Shown here piece by piece: positions 1 through 5,713 of a stretch of DNA of 8,386 nt (positions are counted from its first letter, which is position 1; the number at the start of each line of letters is the position of its first letter). The translations under genes and the position numbers were made by a program. This stretch comes from CAADGL01 sp964643885 (GTDB lineage Bacteria; Planctomycetota; Phycisphaerae; UBA1845; Fen-1342), in NCBI GenBank assembly GCA_964643885.1, contig CAZXUI010000110.1, forward strand, positions 1 through 8,386, in the 5' to 3' direction. Below the pieces are notes generated by a model that ran no database searches, had not been told where the DNA came from, and worked only from the letters and a program-made list of their open reading frames with translations.

Positions 1-202
1 CCATCCACGGCACGCGGAACATCAGCACGCGCTCCGGCTCGACGATCCGTTCCAGAATGCGCGCCTTGCGAAACTCCGGATGCCGGTCGATCACCGGAAT
101 GATCGACTCGACCACCTCTGTGACCGCCTGCAAAAACTCCTTCTCGCCAGGGTTGCGGGCCGTCACGCCCTCCATGAACTCTCTTACCGCACTCGTCGAC
201 AT
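1..202 (-). CDS. gdhA: NADP-type glutamate dehydrogenase, N-terminal part (cut by window edge)
   Basis: This is the first 67 codons of a hexameric glutamate dehydrogenase, which in the cytoplasm aminates 2-oxoglutarate to glutamate with NAD(P)H. The translated N-terminus aligns by eye with E. coli GdhA along its whole visible length. The clearest stretch is ILERIVEPERVLMFRVPW (residues 49-66), matching LLERLVEPERVIQFRVVW. Residues 16-43 (RNP..KEF.QAV.EV.....P.....P.FR) also match in spacing. The ATG at 202-200 has a GGGAG ribosome site (215-211) eight bases upstream, inside a short AGAGATCTCT palindrome (203-212). The catalytic lysine and the nucleotide-binding domain lie outside the window. 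The gene is divergent from the DtxR-like gene across a 401-bp gap. NADP preference is inferred from similarity to the E. coli type. Confidence 0.93.
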   Translation of the reverse strand, partial: MSTSAVREFMEGVTARNPGEKEFLQAVTEVVESIIPVIDRHPEFRKARILERIVEPERVLMFRVPWM

Positions 203-439
203 AGAGATCTCTCCCGACAGTGAGTCAGCCAGACTCGTTCGCGCTCTTGCCGCTCGGTCGCGCCGCGGCGCACCGGCGCTCGCGGCCACGCTCGAAAAAG
301 GGCGCAGGCGATTCCGCCAATCCTTACATGCAAGGCACGTTCCGCATCAGTCGGGGGATTCGCTCGGCAGGCCGCTTCAGGACCGGTGGTTCCGCCGCCC
401 ATGGCACCTGCATTGTGCCCCGCGCGGCCGCCGTTGTCC

Positions 440-457
440 AATCGCGGGCCCGCGATT
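440..457. promoter_or_regulatory. Perfect 18-bp palindrome, candidate operator
   Basis: The sequence AATCGCGGGCCCGCGATT is a perfect palindrome with no central gap. It lies about 165 bp before the DtxR-like start codon and about 240 bp before gdhA. Its length and symmetry fit the binding site of a dimeric helix-turn-helix regulator. The high GC content makes some palindromy expected by chance, but the A/T-bounded perfect arms argue for function. The cognate regulator is unknown. Confidence 0.4.
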
Positions 458-521
458 CCGCGGGCGCGATAACTGCCGCCGTACGCCCGCCGGCCGGCCG
501 GCCGCGCTCCAGATTCGGCTA

Positions 522-548
522 CCGACCGGCCGGTCGGGCAGGTATAAT
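522..548 (+). promoter_or_regulatory. Candidate promoter of the DtxR-like operon with overlapping palindrome
   Basis: A consensus -10 box TATAAT occupies 543-548, about 55 bp before the GTG start at 604. No TTGACA-like -35 is present at the right distance (520-525 reads TACCGA). Instead the perfect 16-bp palindrome CCGACCGGCCGGTCGG (522-537) covers the -35 and spacer region. A regulator bound there would block or replace -35 recognition. Autoregulation by the DtxR-like protein is a reasonable inference but unproven. Confidence 0.5.
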
Positions 549-603
549 CCTTATCACGGTTCGGGGGGATTCGCGCTGACCGTGCGCGCCGTCGGAGAGC
601 CGC

Positions 604-1125
604 GTGGACACGTGGAAAGAGTTCGATCAGAACGTCGTCAGCCATAGTGCTGCCCATCATCTGATGGCCATCGACAATCTGCTCCAGACCCACGGCTACG
701 CCCGCGTTTCCGACGTTGCCCGCCAGCTCAATATCACCCGCGGCAGCGTCTCGATCTCGCTCCAACCGCTCAAGCGGGCCGGCCTGGTGATTCAGGACGA
801 GAACCGCCACCTGCGCCTTTCCGAGCGGGGCCAGGCCCTGGCGGACTCGATCAGGACCAAGCGGGTCCTGATGCAGCGATTTTTCTCGGACGTTCTCGGC
901 GTCGATCCCGTGCAGGCCGAGGTGGACGCCTGCAAGCTCGAGCACCTGATCAGCAACACAACCGCCCGGCATCTGATCTCGTTCCTGCGGTTTTTCAACA
1001 CGGAAGCCCCGGTCGCACGGCAATTCCGCGACGCGTGGGCCGCCTTCGACCCGGAGTGCAGCCACGAACCTCGCCGCTGCTCGAGCTGCGAGGGCGACTG
1101 CCTGGTCGAGAGCATCGGTGACTAA
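604..1125 (+). CDS. DtxR/MntR-family metal-dependent transcriptional regulator with Cys-rich tail
   Basis: This 173-residue protein is a cytoplasmic metal-responsive repressor of the DtxR/MntR type. A winged helix spans roughly residues 20-80, with the helix-turn-helix at about 33-62 (GYARVSDVARQLNITRGSVS) and the wing LRLSERG at 70-76. The dimerisation segment follows, with the motif DACKLEH. By alignment to DtxR, Cys110, Glu113 and His114 match the primary-site ligands C102, E105 and H106. The N-terminal ligand Met10 appears replaced by His, and the ancillary ligands H79 and E83 appear as Arg and Gln. There is no SH3-like third domain. The C-terminus instead carries C152, H154, C159, C162 and C166, absent from family members I know. 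The GTG start is supported by GGAGAG at 594-599. The ferritin-like gene follows after 24 bp, so iron is the likely effector; manganese is the alternative. Confidence 0.88.
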   Translation: MDTWKEFDQNVVSHSAAHHLMAIDNLLQTHGYARVSDVARQLNITRGSVSISLQPLKRAGLVIQDENRHLRLSERGQALADSIRTKRVLMQRFFSDVLGVDPVQAEVDACKLEHLISNTTARHLISFLRFFNTEAPVARQFRDAWAAFDPECSHEPRRCSSCEGDCLVESIGD

Positions 1126-1149
1126 CGTGAAAGGGAGGGGGGACACGGC

Positions 1150-1575
1150 TTGAAGAACTTGACCACAGAGGAAATCGTCGGCGAGTTGAACCGCGCCTTC
1201 GCCGAAGAGGTGGAGGCGGCCACTCGCTATCTGCACTTGGCCAACGCGGTCCGCGGGCTCGACCGCCTGCTCGTCGAGCCCGTGCTCAAGGAGAGCTTTC
1301 AGGAGACCATCCAGCACGCGGAGGTGATCGCCCAGAAGATTCGCTCGCTGGGCCACGTGCCGCGGCTGGAGATCAACGTGCAATGCCCCGCCGTGCCTAT
1401 CAGCGGCCGCGAGGCGCTGCGACAGGCGCTGACTTTCGAAGAGGCCGCGCTCGAGTGCTATCAGGATATGCTGCGGCGGGTCGAGGGCGATGTCCCGCTC
1501 GAGGAGTTCATCCGCTCGCAGATTTCCGTCGAGTCCGAGCACGTCGCCCAGTTGCGCGAGCTGCTTGACGAGTAA
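1150..1575 (+). CDS. Ferritin-like / bacterioferritin-related di-iron protein
   Basis: This 141-residue four-helix protein of the ferritin-like superfamily is probably an iron store or peroxide-consuming iron oxidase. It matches bacterioferritin in order and spacing: helix 1 with Glu20 (EEVEAATRYLH), helix 2 with Glu52 and His56, helix 3 with Glu97/98 (TFEEAALECY), and helix 4 with the intact ExxH motif Glu128-His131 (VESEHVAQL). In helix 2 the usual ExxH reads E-T-I-Q-H, one residue longer, so the ligand geometry may differ. The bacterioferritin haem-ligand Met is not conserved. At 141 residues it is somewhat shorter than bacterioferritin (about 158). The start is TTG at 1150, supported by a strong GGGAGGGGGG ribosome site just upstream. 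The 24-bp gap from the DtxR-like gene suggests one transcript. A rubrerythrin-like or Dps-like role is possible. Confidence 0.82.
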   Translation: MKNLTTEEIVGELNRAFAEEVEAATRYLHLANAVRGLDRLLVEPVLKESFQETIQHAEVIAQKIRSLGHVPRLEINVQCPAVPISGREALRQALTFEEAALECYQDMLRRVEGDVPLEEFIRSQISVESEHVAQLRELLDE

Positions 1576-1633
1576 CCGCTCCCGCGCCGGCCGCACGGAT
1601 TGTGGCCGACCGCGAGCCAGGAGCCGATCAGGA

Positions 1634-2404
1634 ATGAGAACCATGTCAACACGGATGTTGCTTGCGGCCGGTCTGTTCTGCCTGCTTCTCCCTGCCGCCT
1701 GCGTGCGCGTCGGTGACGGCGGCAACGGCGACGGCGACCCCAATGAGCCGAATGACCCGAACGCGCTCGTGGATAGCGACGGCGACGGTCTATCCGACGC
1801 GGATGAGGCCGACCTCGGCACGGACCCGAATAACCCCGACACGGACGACGACGGCATCAGCGACGGCGATGAGGTGAAACTGACGCAGACGGACCCCACG
1901 CTGCCGGACAGCGACGGCGACGGGCTCGACGATCGTGCCGAGATCGAGCTCGGCACCGACCCCACCGAGGCTGACGCGATCGGCACGATTGATGAGCGGC
2001 TCTGCACCGCCGCCGTGTCCGTGCTCGATCTGCCCGCAGCGGGCGGCGAGTCTGTCTACTTCGCGAGCGACGGCGGCTCGTTCTCTTCCTGGCGCCGCGG
2101 CGACCGCGTGTTGATCATCGACACCTCGCGCCTGCACAATCTGACGCGCGATCAGACCGTCCAGGCCGAGCGCCTGGGCGACCCGCAGGCCGAGCTTCAG
2201 CTCGTGAGCACCGGCTCCAACAACGCCTCCGTGATTCTCAGCGACAGCCGAACCTGGACGATTGAAGAGCCCGACCGACTGACCGTCGCCGGCTGGCAGC
2301 CCGCGGATGTGATCATCGTCGTCGAGTTCAGCGACAGCACGGCCACCCGCGAGCTGCTGAATCAGACGCGCTGTGATTCCGCCCGCGGCGAACCGGCGTT
2401 CTGA
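1634..2404 (+). CDS. Secreted or lipid-anchored protein with thrombospondin type 3 calcium repeats
   Basis: This 256-residue exported protein has no assigned function. Residues 1-22 form a signal peptide (hydrophobic 8-22) ending in LPAAC, a lipobox-like site with Cys23 as the putative lipidated residue; Pro at -3 is not ideal. An Asp/Asn/Gly-rich linker follows. Three Ca-binding repeats lie at about 47-58, 69-80 and 92-103, each of the form DxDxDGhxDxxE, separated by LGTDP or similar turns. This matches bacterial thrombospondin type 3 repeats. The remaining part (about 118-256) is an unrecognised, probably beta-rich domain with two Cys (124, 247) that could pair. ATG 1634 has AGGAG ten bases upstream (1619-1623). 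ATG 1643 is an equally possible start, with AGGA nine bases upstream. It begins 58 bp after the ferritin-like gene and may be co-transcribed, but it shows no functional link. Confidence 0.85.
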   Translation: MRTMSTRMLLAAGLFCLLLPAACVRVGDGGNGDGDPNEPNDPNALVDSDGDGLSDADEADLGTDPNNPDTDDDGISDGDEVKLTQTDPTLPDSDGDGLDDRAEIELGTDPTEADAIGTIDERLCTAAVSVLDLPAAGGESVYFASDGGSFSSWRRGDRVLIIDTSRLHNLTRDQTVQAERLGDPQAELQLVSTGSNNASVILSDSRTWTIEEPDRLTVAGWQPADVIIVVEFSDSTATRELLNQTRCDSARGEPAF

Positions 2405-2434
2405 GGATGCGCCGCGGTGGATCGTGTGGAGCGC

Positions 2435-2470
2435 GAGCGCCGCGCGGCCGGTGCCCCTGAGCGCCGCGCG
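2435..2470. repeat. GC-rich direct repeat and hairpin in the convergent gap
   Basis: The 12-mer GAGCGCCGCGCG occurs twice (2435-2446 and 2459-2470), 24 bp apart. The same segment can fold as CGCGCGGC (2441-2448) with GCCGCGCG (2463-2470), an 8-bp stem with a 14-base loop. It sits between two converging genes (ends 2404 and 2504), so a bidirectional terminator is possible. There is no T-run, so intrinsic termination would be weak. Confidence 0.35.
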
Positions 2471-2503
2471 AGCGGCCGCCTGACCGGACTCCCCCTTTCG
2501 CAC

Positions 2504-3211
2504 TCACCGCTTGTATAGCGGAACCCCCGATGCGGATGCGATCATCTGCTCGATCTGCGACACTTCGTTGCGCTGGCGGGCCTCGGCGACGACCTGCCGC
2601 GCGTGCGTGTCCACCAGCTTGAGCACGCCCGTCTCGTCCCCCGGCGGTCGCTCGAACACGAAGCCCATCCCCAGCAGCTTCGCGTAGGCCGCCGACTGCT
2701 CGCAGTGCCCCGTATCCGACACGTCCAGCGTGATGAATACGGTACTCTTCTGGCAGAACTTCTCCTCCAGCTCGCGAAACGCCGGCGTCATCTCGCGCGC
2801 CTTGGGGCAGCGCTCGTGATAGAAGTTCACCACGACGAACCGCGGCAGCTCCTGCGTCGCCGGATCGAATGGCACCGCCGGCCCCGCCGCCAGCGACAGC
2901 TCCGCCCGCACGCTCTTCAGCTCATTCTCCAGTTGCCCGACCTTGCGCTGCCCATACGCCACCAGCCCCGCCAGCAGCGCCACGCAGGCCGCCAGCCCGT
3001 ACACCGCCGTCAGCAGTCGATTCGCCTTCAGCGCCCCATACCGCTCCGCAGCGGCCGCGCCGACCGCCTCCTGCGCCCGCTCGGCCGTCTCCACCATCCG
3101 CAGGATCTGCTCCCGGGTCGCCGCCGACGGCTCCTCCGCGCACACGCGCGGAATCAGCACCCGCAGCGCCTCGTCCGTCCTGCGATCCAGCTCTTGTTCG
3201 CTCGCGCTCAT
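2504..3211 (-). CDS. Membrane-anchored thioredoxin-fold protein in anti-sigma position
   Basis: This 235-residue protein is likely a transmembrane regulator or partner of the ECF sigma factor encoded 1 bp upstream. Residues 1-65 are a helical cytoplasmic region (Cys24) of about the size of an anti-sigma domain, though I cannot match a named one. One membrane helix spans about 66-86. A short coiled-coil-like stretch follows (90-105), then a thioredoxin-like domain (about 122-225) with FVVVNFYHERCPKAREM at the active-site position. The usual WCxxC is reduced to Cys135-Pro-Lys-Ala, so a normal dithiol-disulfide cycle is not possible; Cys153 and Cys170 are further thiols. Positive charges before the helix suggest that the thioredoxin domain faces outside. 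ATG 3211 was chosen because it follows the sigma stop and has AAGGGG nine bases upstream. An upstream ATG at 3235 would overlap the sigma gene. Anti-sigma function is inferred from position only. Confidence 0.75.
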   Translation of the reverse strand: MSASEQELDRRTDEALRVLIPRVCAEEPSAATREQILRMVETAERAQEAVGAAAAERYGALKANRLLTAVYGLAACVALLAGLVAYGQRKVGQLENELKSVRAELSLAAGPAVPFDPATQELPRFVVVNFYHERCPKAREMTPAFRELEEKFCQKSTVFITLDVSDTGHCEQSAAYAKLLGMGFVFERPPGDETGVLKLVDTHARQVVAEARQRNEVSQIEQMIASASGVPLYKR

Positions 3212-3212
3212 C

Positions 3213-3767
3213 TCACACGGCCCCTTCAACATCACTCAGCAGCGCCCGCAACCGAGCCCGCACGCGATACAGCCGCGCCTCCACGCTCTTGGCCGTCACG
3301 CCCAGCTCCTCTGCGATCTCCGCGCGCGTCCGCCCGTTGCGATAGAAGTCATACAGCAGCCGCTGCTCGTCCGCCGTCAGCGTCGAAACCGCCAGCGAAA
3401 GCTGGTCGATCGCCTCCTGACGCGTCGCGGCCTCCTCCGGAGCGGTCGCCTCCGACACGCGCCGCAGCAGCTCGCCGGCCAACGCCGGGTTCGCACAATT
3501 CGCCGCCCGCTTCGTCAGCCGCCAGTGCCGCCGGATCAGGTTGCGCGCGATTCCACGCAGCCACGCCTCCTGCTCGTCCGCCGTCTGCGGCGTGCGCGCG
3601 TGCTGAAGCGCGATGAAGGCCGTCTGCTGAAGCAGGTCCTCGGCCACCTGCTGATTCGAGCCGACACGGCAGTAGATGAACCGATAGAGCGCACCGAGCC
3701 CGCGCGACAGGAGATGCCGCAACGAATCGCCCGCCGAAACCTCGCCCGGCGGCTGCGCCTCGACCAT
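3213..3767 (-). CDS. ECF-family RNA polymerase sigma factor
   Basis: This 184-residue extracytoplasmic-function sigma-70 factor has only regions 2 and 4. Region 2 spans about 23-88: ALYRFIYCRVGSNQQVAEDL and the downstream AWLRGIARNLIRRHWR, the -10-recognising part. Region 4 spans about 122-178: LSTL-like VSTLTADEQRLL and the helix-turn-helix RTRAEIAEELGVTAKSVEAR, which contacts the -35. Length is typical of the family. The start is uncertain. ATG 3767 fits the domain and is preceded directly by an in-frame GTG, but the nearest good ribosome site (AGGAG) is about 25 bases upstream. The stop is 1 bp before the thioredoxin-fold gene, so the two are almost certainly co-expressed. Sequestration at the membrane by that partner is the expected control. 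Confidence 0.92.
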   Translation of the reverse strand: MVEAQPPGEVSAGDSLRHLLSRGLGALYRFIYCRVGSNQQVAEDLLQQTAFIALQHARTPQTADEQEAWLRGIARNLIRRHWRLTKRAANCANPALAGELLRRVSEATAPEEAATRQEAIDQLSLAVSTLTADEQRLLYDFYRNGRTRAEIAEELGVTAKSVEARLYRVRARLRALLSDVEGAV

Positions 3768-3833
3768 CACCGCGTCGCGCTCGATACGCCCACTCCTCAG
3801 CCGCACGTCCCCCCGGCCGGCCGGGACTGACAA

Positions 3834-3867
3834 GGGGCGCAGCCGAACCGCTCGCCGGCCGCGCCCC
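3834..3867 (-). terminator. 12-bp stem-loop between the Cys-rich gene and the sigma gene
   Basis: Read on the minus strand, the arms GGGGCGCGGCCG and CGGCTGCGCCCC pair over 12 bp with one G-U wobble and a 10-base loop. On the plus strand the same position is an A-C mismatch, so the structure is better formed in minus-strand RNA, the direction of the flanking genes. It lies 28 bp after the Cys-rich stop and is followed only by TTGT, not a full U-run. It may be a partial terminator or attenuator that lowers sigma expression relative to the Cys-rich gene. Confidence 0.5.
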
Positions 3868-3894
3868 TCGCGCACTGTCAACCCTGCACAGACG

Positions 3895-4632
3895 CTAGCT
3901 CTGCGCGGCCTTCTCCAGCTCCGCCAGCGCCGCGCGGACCTTGCTGACCGCCAGCATGACCGAAGCCTGAACATCGCACTCGAACTTCTGCTCACCCACC
4001 ACGTACTCGACCGAGCAGCCGGCCTTCTTGGCCGCCTCGCCCGCCATCTTCTCGCAGCAGAACTCCTTGTCCTGGACCTTCATCACCAACTTGACCGACT
4101 CGGCCGCCTTCCGGGCCGCGGCCGACGCCTTCTCGGCTCGCTCGCGAGCCTCGAAATCGAACGACGCCAGACGATACTTCATCGCCTTGCCCTGCTTCTT
4201 GGCGAGCTGCTCGGCCGTCACCGGGCACGACACGCACTCCTCGCCCACCGCGTAACGAACCGTCGTCACCGTCTCGAGGAACTTGTTCAGCTCGCCCGCG
4301 TAGGCCTTGCCGGCCTCCGCCATATCCGAGTACTTCGTCTCGCCGACGTAGTACACCGGCGCCGTGTTCTCCTTCTTGGCAAGCTCCGCCGCCTCCATCG
4401 GGCAGTTGACCGTCTTCTCACCGACGACGATTCTCATCGTCGGCGCTCCGGCCTTCGCCCACGCCGTCTCGCTGCAACTCGCCGCGCACGCCGTCTTGTC
4501 GGCGGTGCTACACGTCTTGGCGCAGCATTCTTTGCTCGCCGTCTTGTCCGCCGCACCGGCCGGACACGTCTGACCCCAAGCCGTCGCCGCAGCCGCCGCA
4601 CTTAGCAGCAGGCCCACCATCATCGTTCGCAT
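3895..4632 (-). CDS. Exported cysteine-rich protein with three internal repeats
   Basis: This 245-residue protein belongs to no family I can name. Residues 1-20 are a signal peptide (hydrophobic, Ala-rich, with a likely cleavage near AWG-Q). A short Cys-rich head (23-53) holds C23, C36, C37, C41, C49 and C53. Three repeats of about 55 residues follow, near 66-120, 124-178 and 182-235. Each starts with a beta-like stretch, then Cys (VNCPMEAAELAKK, VSCPVTAEQLAKK, FCCEKMAGEAAKK), then a helix, then a Tyr-containing strand and an Ala-rich helix. The total is 13 Cys with no Cys in the signal peptide. Metal binding (copper, mercury or iron) or thiol-disulfide buffering in the envelope is plausible. 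ATG 4632 is set by GGAGG five bases upstream and by the signal peptide. An ECF-type promoter lies 50 bp upstream, and the sigma gene follows after 127 bp. Confidence 0.85.
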   Translation of the reverse strand: MRTMMVGLLLSAAAAATAWGQTCPAGAADKTASKECCAKTCSTADKTACAASCSETAWAKAGAPTMRIVVGEKTVNCPMEAAELAKKENTAPVYYVGETKYSDMAEAGKAYAGELNKFLETVTTVRYAVGEECVSCPVTAEQLAKKQGKAMKYRLASFDFEARERAEKASAAARKAAESVKLVMKVQDKEFCCEKMAGEAAKKAGCSVEYVVGEQKFECDVQASVMLAVSKVRAALAELEKAAQS

Positions 4633-4681
4633 GTCGTCCTCCACGTCGTGGTCAACAGGATTGCCCGGGCCACCGCCCGCC

Positions 4682-4707
4682 GACGGAGCACGACGTGCTC
4701 CAGTTCA
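4682..4707 (-). promoter_or_regulatory. Candidate ECF-type promoter with inverted repeat in the spacer
   Basis: On the minus strand, TGAAC (4707-4703) is followed after 17 bases by CGTC (4685-4682). This resembles the common ECF promoter pattern, an AAC-containing -35 and a CGTC-like -10. The predicted transcript would start roughly 40-45 bp before ATG 4632. The inverted repeat GGAGCACG-A-CGTGCTCC (plus strand 4685-4701, perfect 8-bp arms) fills the spacer and overlaps the first base of the -10, a good place for a repressor. Such a motif can arise by chance in GC-rich DNA, but its position before a gene next to an ECF sigma gene is notable. Confidence 0.5.
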
Positions 4708-4790
4708 CCCTTCGGCCGGCCTATCCCTCCCGGAGCTACCGTATTATGCGCGCCACCGCCCCCGGCCCTCGCTCCCGCGAGATGTTTTAT

Positions 4791-5036
4791 TCACAGATTA
4801 TCCGGACCTGGCGGCATCTCGTCCTCATCCAGCCGCCGATACGAGGTCCGCGGCCGCATCGCCCACGCCGCCGCGAGCATGCTCATCCCGCCCGCGATGA
4901 ACACCGACGCGACGATCATCGCCAGAATCCGCGGCTCGATCACGATCAGCACGCCGAGCAGGATCAGCAATACCCCCGCCATGGCCGGCGCCAGCCAGAA
5001 ATTGCCCGTCGGCGGCATCTGCGCTCGAAAGATCAT
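4791..5036 (-). CDS. Small two-helix inner membrane protein (HdeD/DUF308-like half)
   Basis: This 81-residue membrane protein has an unknown function. Two hydrophobic helices span about 15-33 and 37-60, joined by the tight turn IEPRI. The pattern GVLLILLGVLIVIEP, then a second helix with IAGGMSML, resembles one helix pair of HdeD/DUF308 proteins, which normally have three such pairs. The C-terminal tail is charged (RRLDEDE). ATG 5036 was chosen because it precedes the conserved-looking region; GGAGGGGG lies about 12 bases upstream, a slightly long spacing. It follows the TlpA-like gene after 75 bp, so the two may share a transcript. The family assignment is by pattern only. Confidence 0.65.
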   Translation of the reverse strand: MIFRAQMPPTGNFWLAPAMAGVLLILLGVLIVIEPRILAMIVASVFIAGGMSMLAAAWAMRPRTSYRRLDEDEMPPGPDNL

Positions 5037-5111
5037 CCCCGCACCATACCCCCTCCGGGCTTCGCCGCAACCGCCGCCGCGCACGCAGCTTGCGGCGGCC
5101 GCGCCGCGACC

Positions 5112-5678
5112 CTATTCCTCTCTCTTCAGCGCCGCCAGGTGCCGCTCCACCGTCGCCCGCAGCCGCTCTCCACGAAGCGCCTCGCCGGCCGCCACAATCC
5201 GCCCCGTATCGCCGTCCACGAGGTAGGCCATCGGAATCGCCGCCACCAGGTACTCCGCCGCGATCCGGTCCGCTCCGTGATAGACGTGCGGCCAGCGCGC
5301 CCCCTCGCGCTCGACGAAGCGCTTCACGGCCGATTCCGACACGCCGTAGGGCGCGTCCAACGACAGGCCGATGACGCTGAGCCCGCGCGGCTCGAACTCG
5401 TCCACCGCGGCTTTCAGATACGGGATTTCGGCCTGACATGGACCGCACCAGGTCGCCCAGAAGTCCACGAGCACCAGCCGCCCGCGATAATCCGCAGGAA
5501 ACGCGATCGACTCGCCCGCCAGCGTCGCCGCGCTGAAGGCCGGCGCCGCTGATCCCACGGCCAGTTGCAGTTCCGACGAACCGCCCGTTCCCGCAACGCG
5601 CCCCCGCAGCGACGCGAGCAGCGCCAGCACCAGCACGCCGCCGATCAGCACCCACATCACCCGACCCTGCCGGCTCAT
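5112..5678 (-). CDS. TlpA/ResA-like membrane-anchored thiol-disulfide oxidoreductase
   Basis: This 188-residue envelope thioredoxin reduces or exchanges disulfides outside the membrane, for example in cytochrome c maturation or oxidative defence. One N-terminal helix (about 8-23) anchors it. The thioredoxin domain (about 38-185) has the active site WATWCGPC with Cys78 and Cys81, and the cis-proline loop AAIPMAYLVD with Pro149. FSAATLAGESIAF (48-60) corresponds to the TlpA/AhpC-type entry strand. Length is typical of ResA/TlpA. ATG 5678 has GAGAGG eight bases upstream. The small membrane protein gene lies downstream, and mqnE is divergent. Unlike the thioredoxin-fold protein at 2504-3211, this one has an intact dithiol. 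The substrate is not visible in the sequence. Confidence 0.92.
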   Translation of the reverse strand: MSRQGRVMWVLIGGVLVLALLASLRGRVAGTGGSSELQLAVGSAAPAFSAATLAGESIAFPADYRGRLVLVDFWATWCGPCQAEIPYLKAAVDEFEPRGLSVIGLSLDAPYGVSESAVKRFVEREGARWPHVYHGADRIAAEYLVAAIPMAYLVDGDTGRIVAAGEALRGERLRATVERHLAALKREE

Positions 5679-5713
5679 CCGCTCAACCTCTCGCCCCCGA
5701 ATGCCGCCCCAGG

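Larger units (their letters stand above)
203..603. other. Divergent intergenic region between gdhA and the DtxR-like gene
   Basis: This 401-bp stretch holds no gene I can support; open frames crossing it do not resemble known proteins. It should carry promoters for both flanking genes. Visible elements are an 18-bp palindrome (440-457), overlapping GGCCGGCC units (492-503), a 16-bp palindrome (522-537) and a TATAAT box (543-548) facing right. I found no convincing sigma-70 promoter facing left for gdhA, and no match to the classic DtxR/IdeR box (TTAGGTTAGCCTAACCTAA). Confidence 0.7.

Noticed and set aside
184..2007. A 607-codon open frame on the minus strand
   Set aside because: It lies opposite the DtxR-like, ferritin-like and lipoprotein genes, has Ser/Arg-rich low-complexity stretches and no recognisable domain. 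It is an artefact of high GC content.
2603..3830. Long plus-strand open frames rich in Arg, Pro and Ala
   Set aside because: They are antisense to the sigma and thioredoxin-fold genes and have the composition of out-of-frame translation.
4743..4748. CATAAT on the minus strand as a -10 box for the Cys-rich gene
   Set aside because: It matches five of six bases, but no -35 lies upstream at 16-18 bases. The ECF-like element nearer the gene is a better fit.
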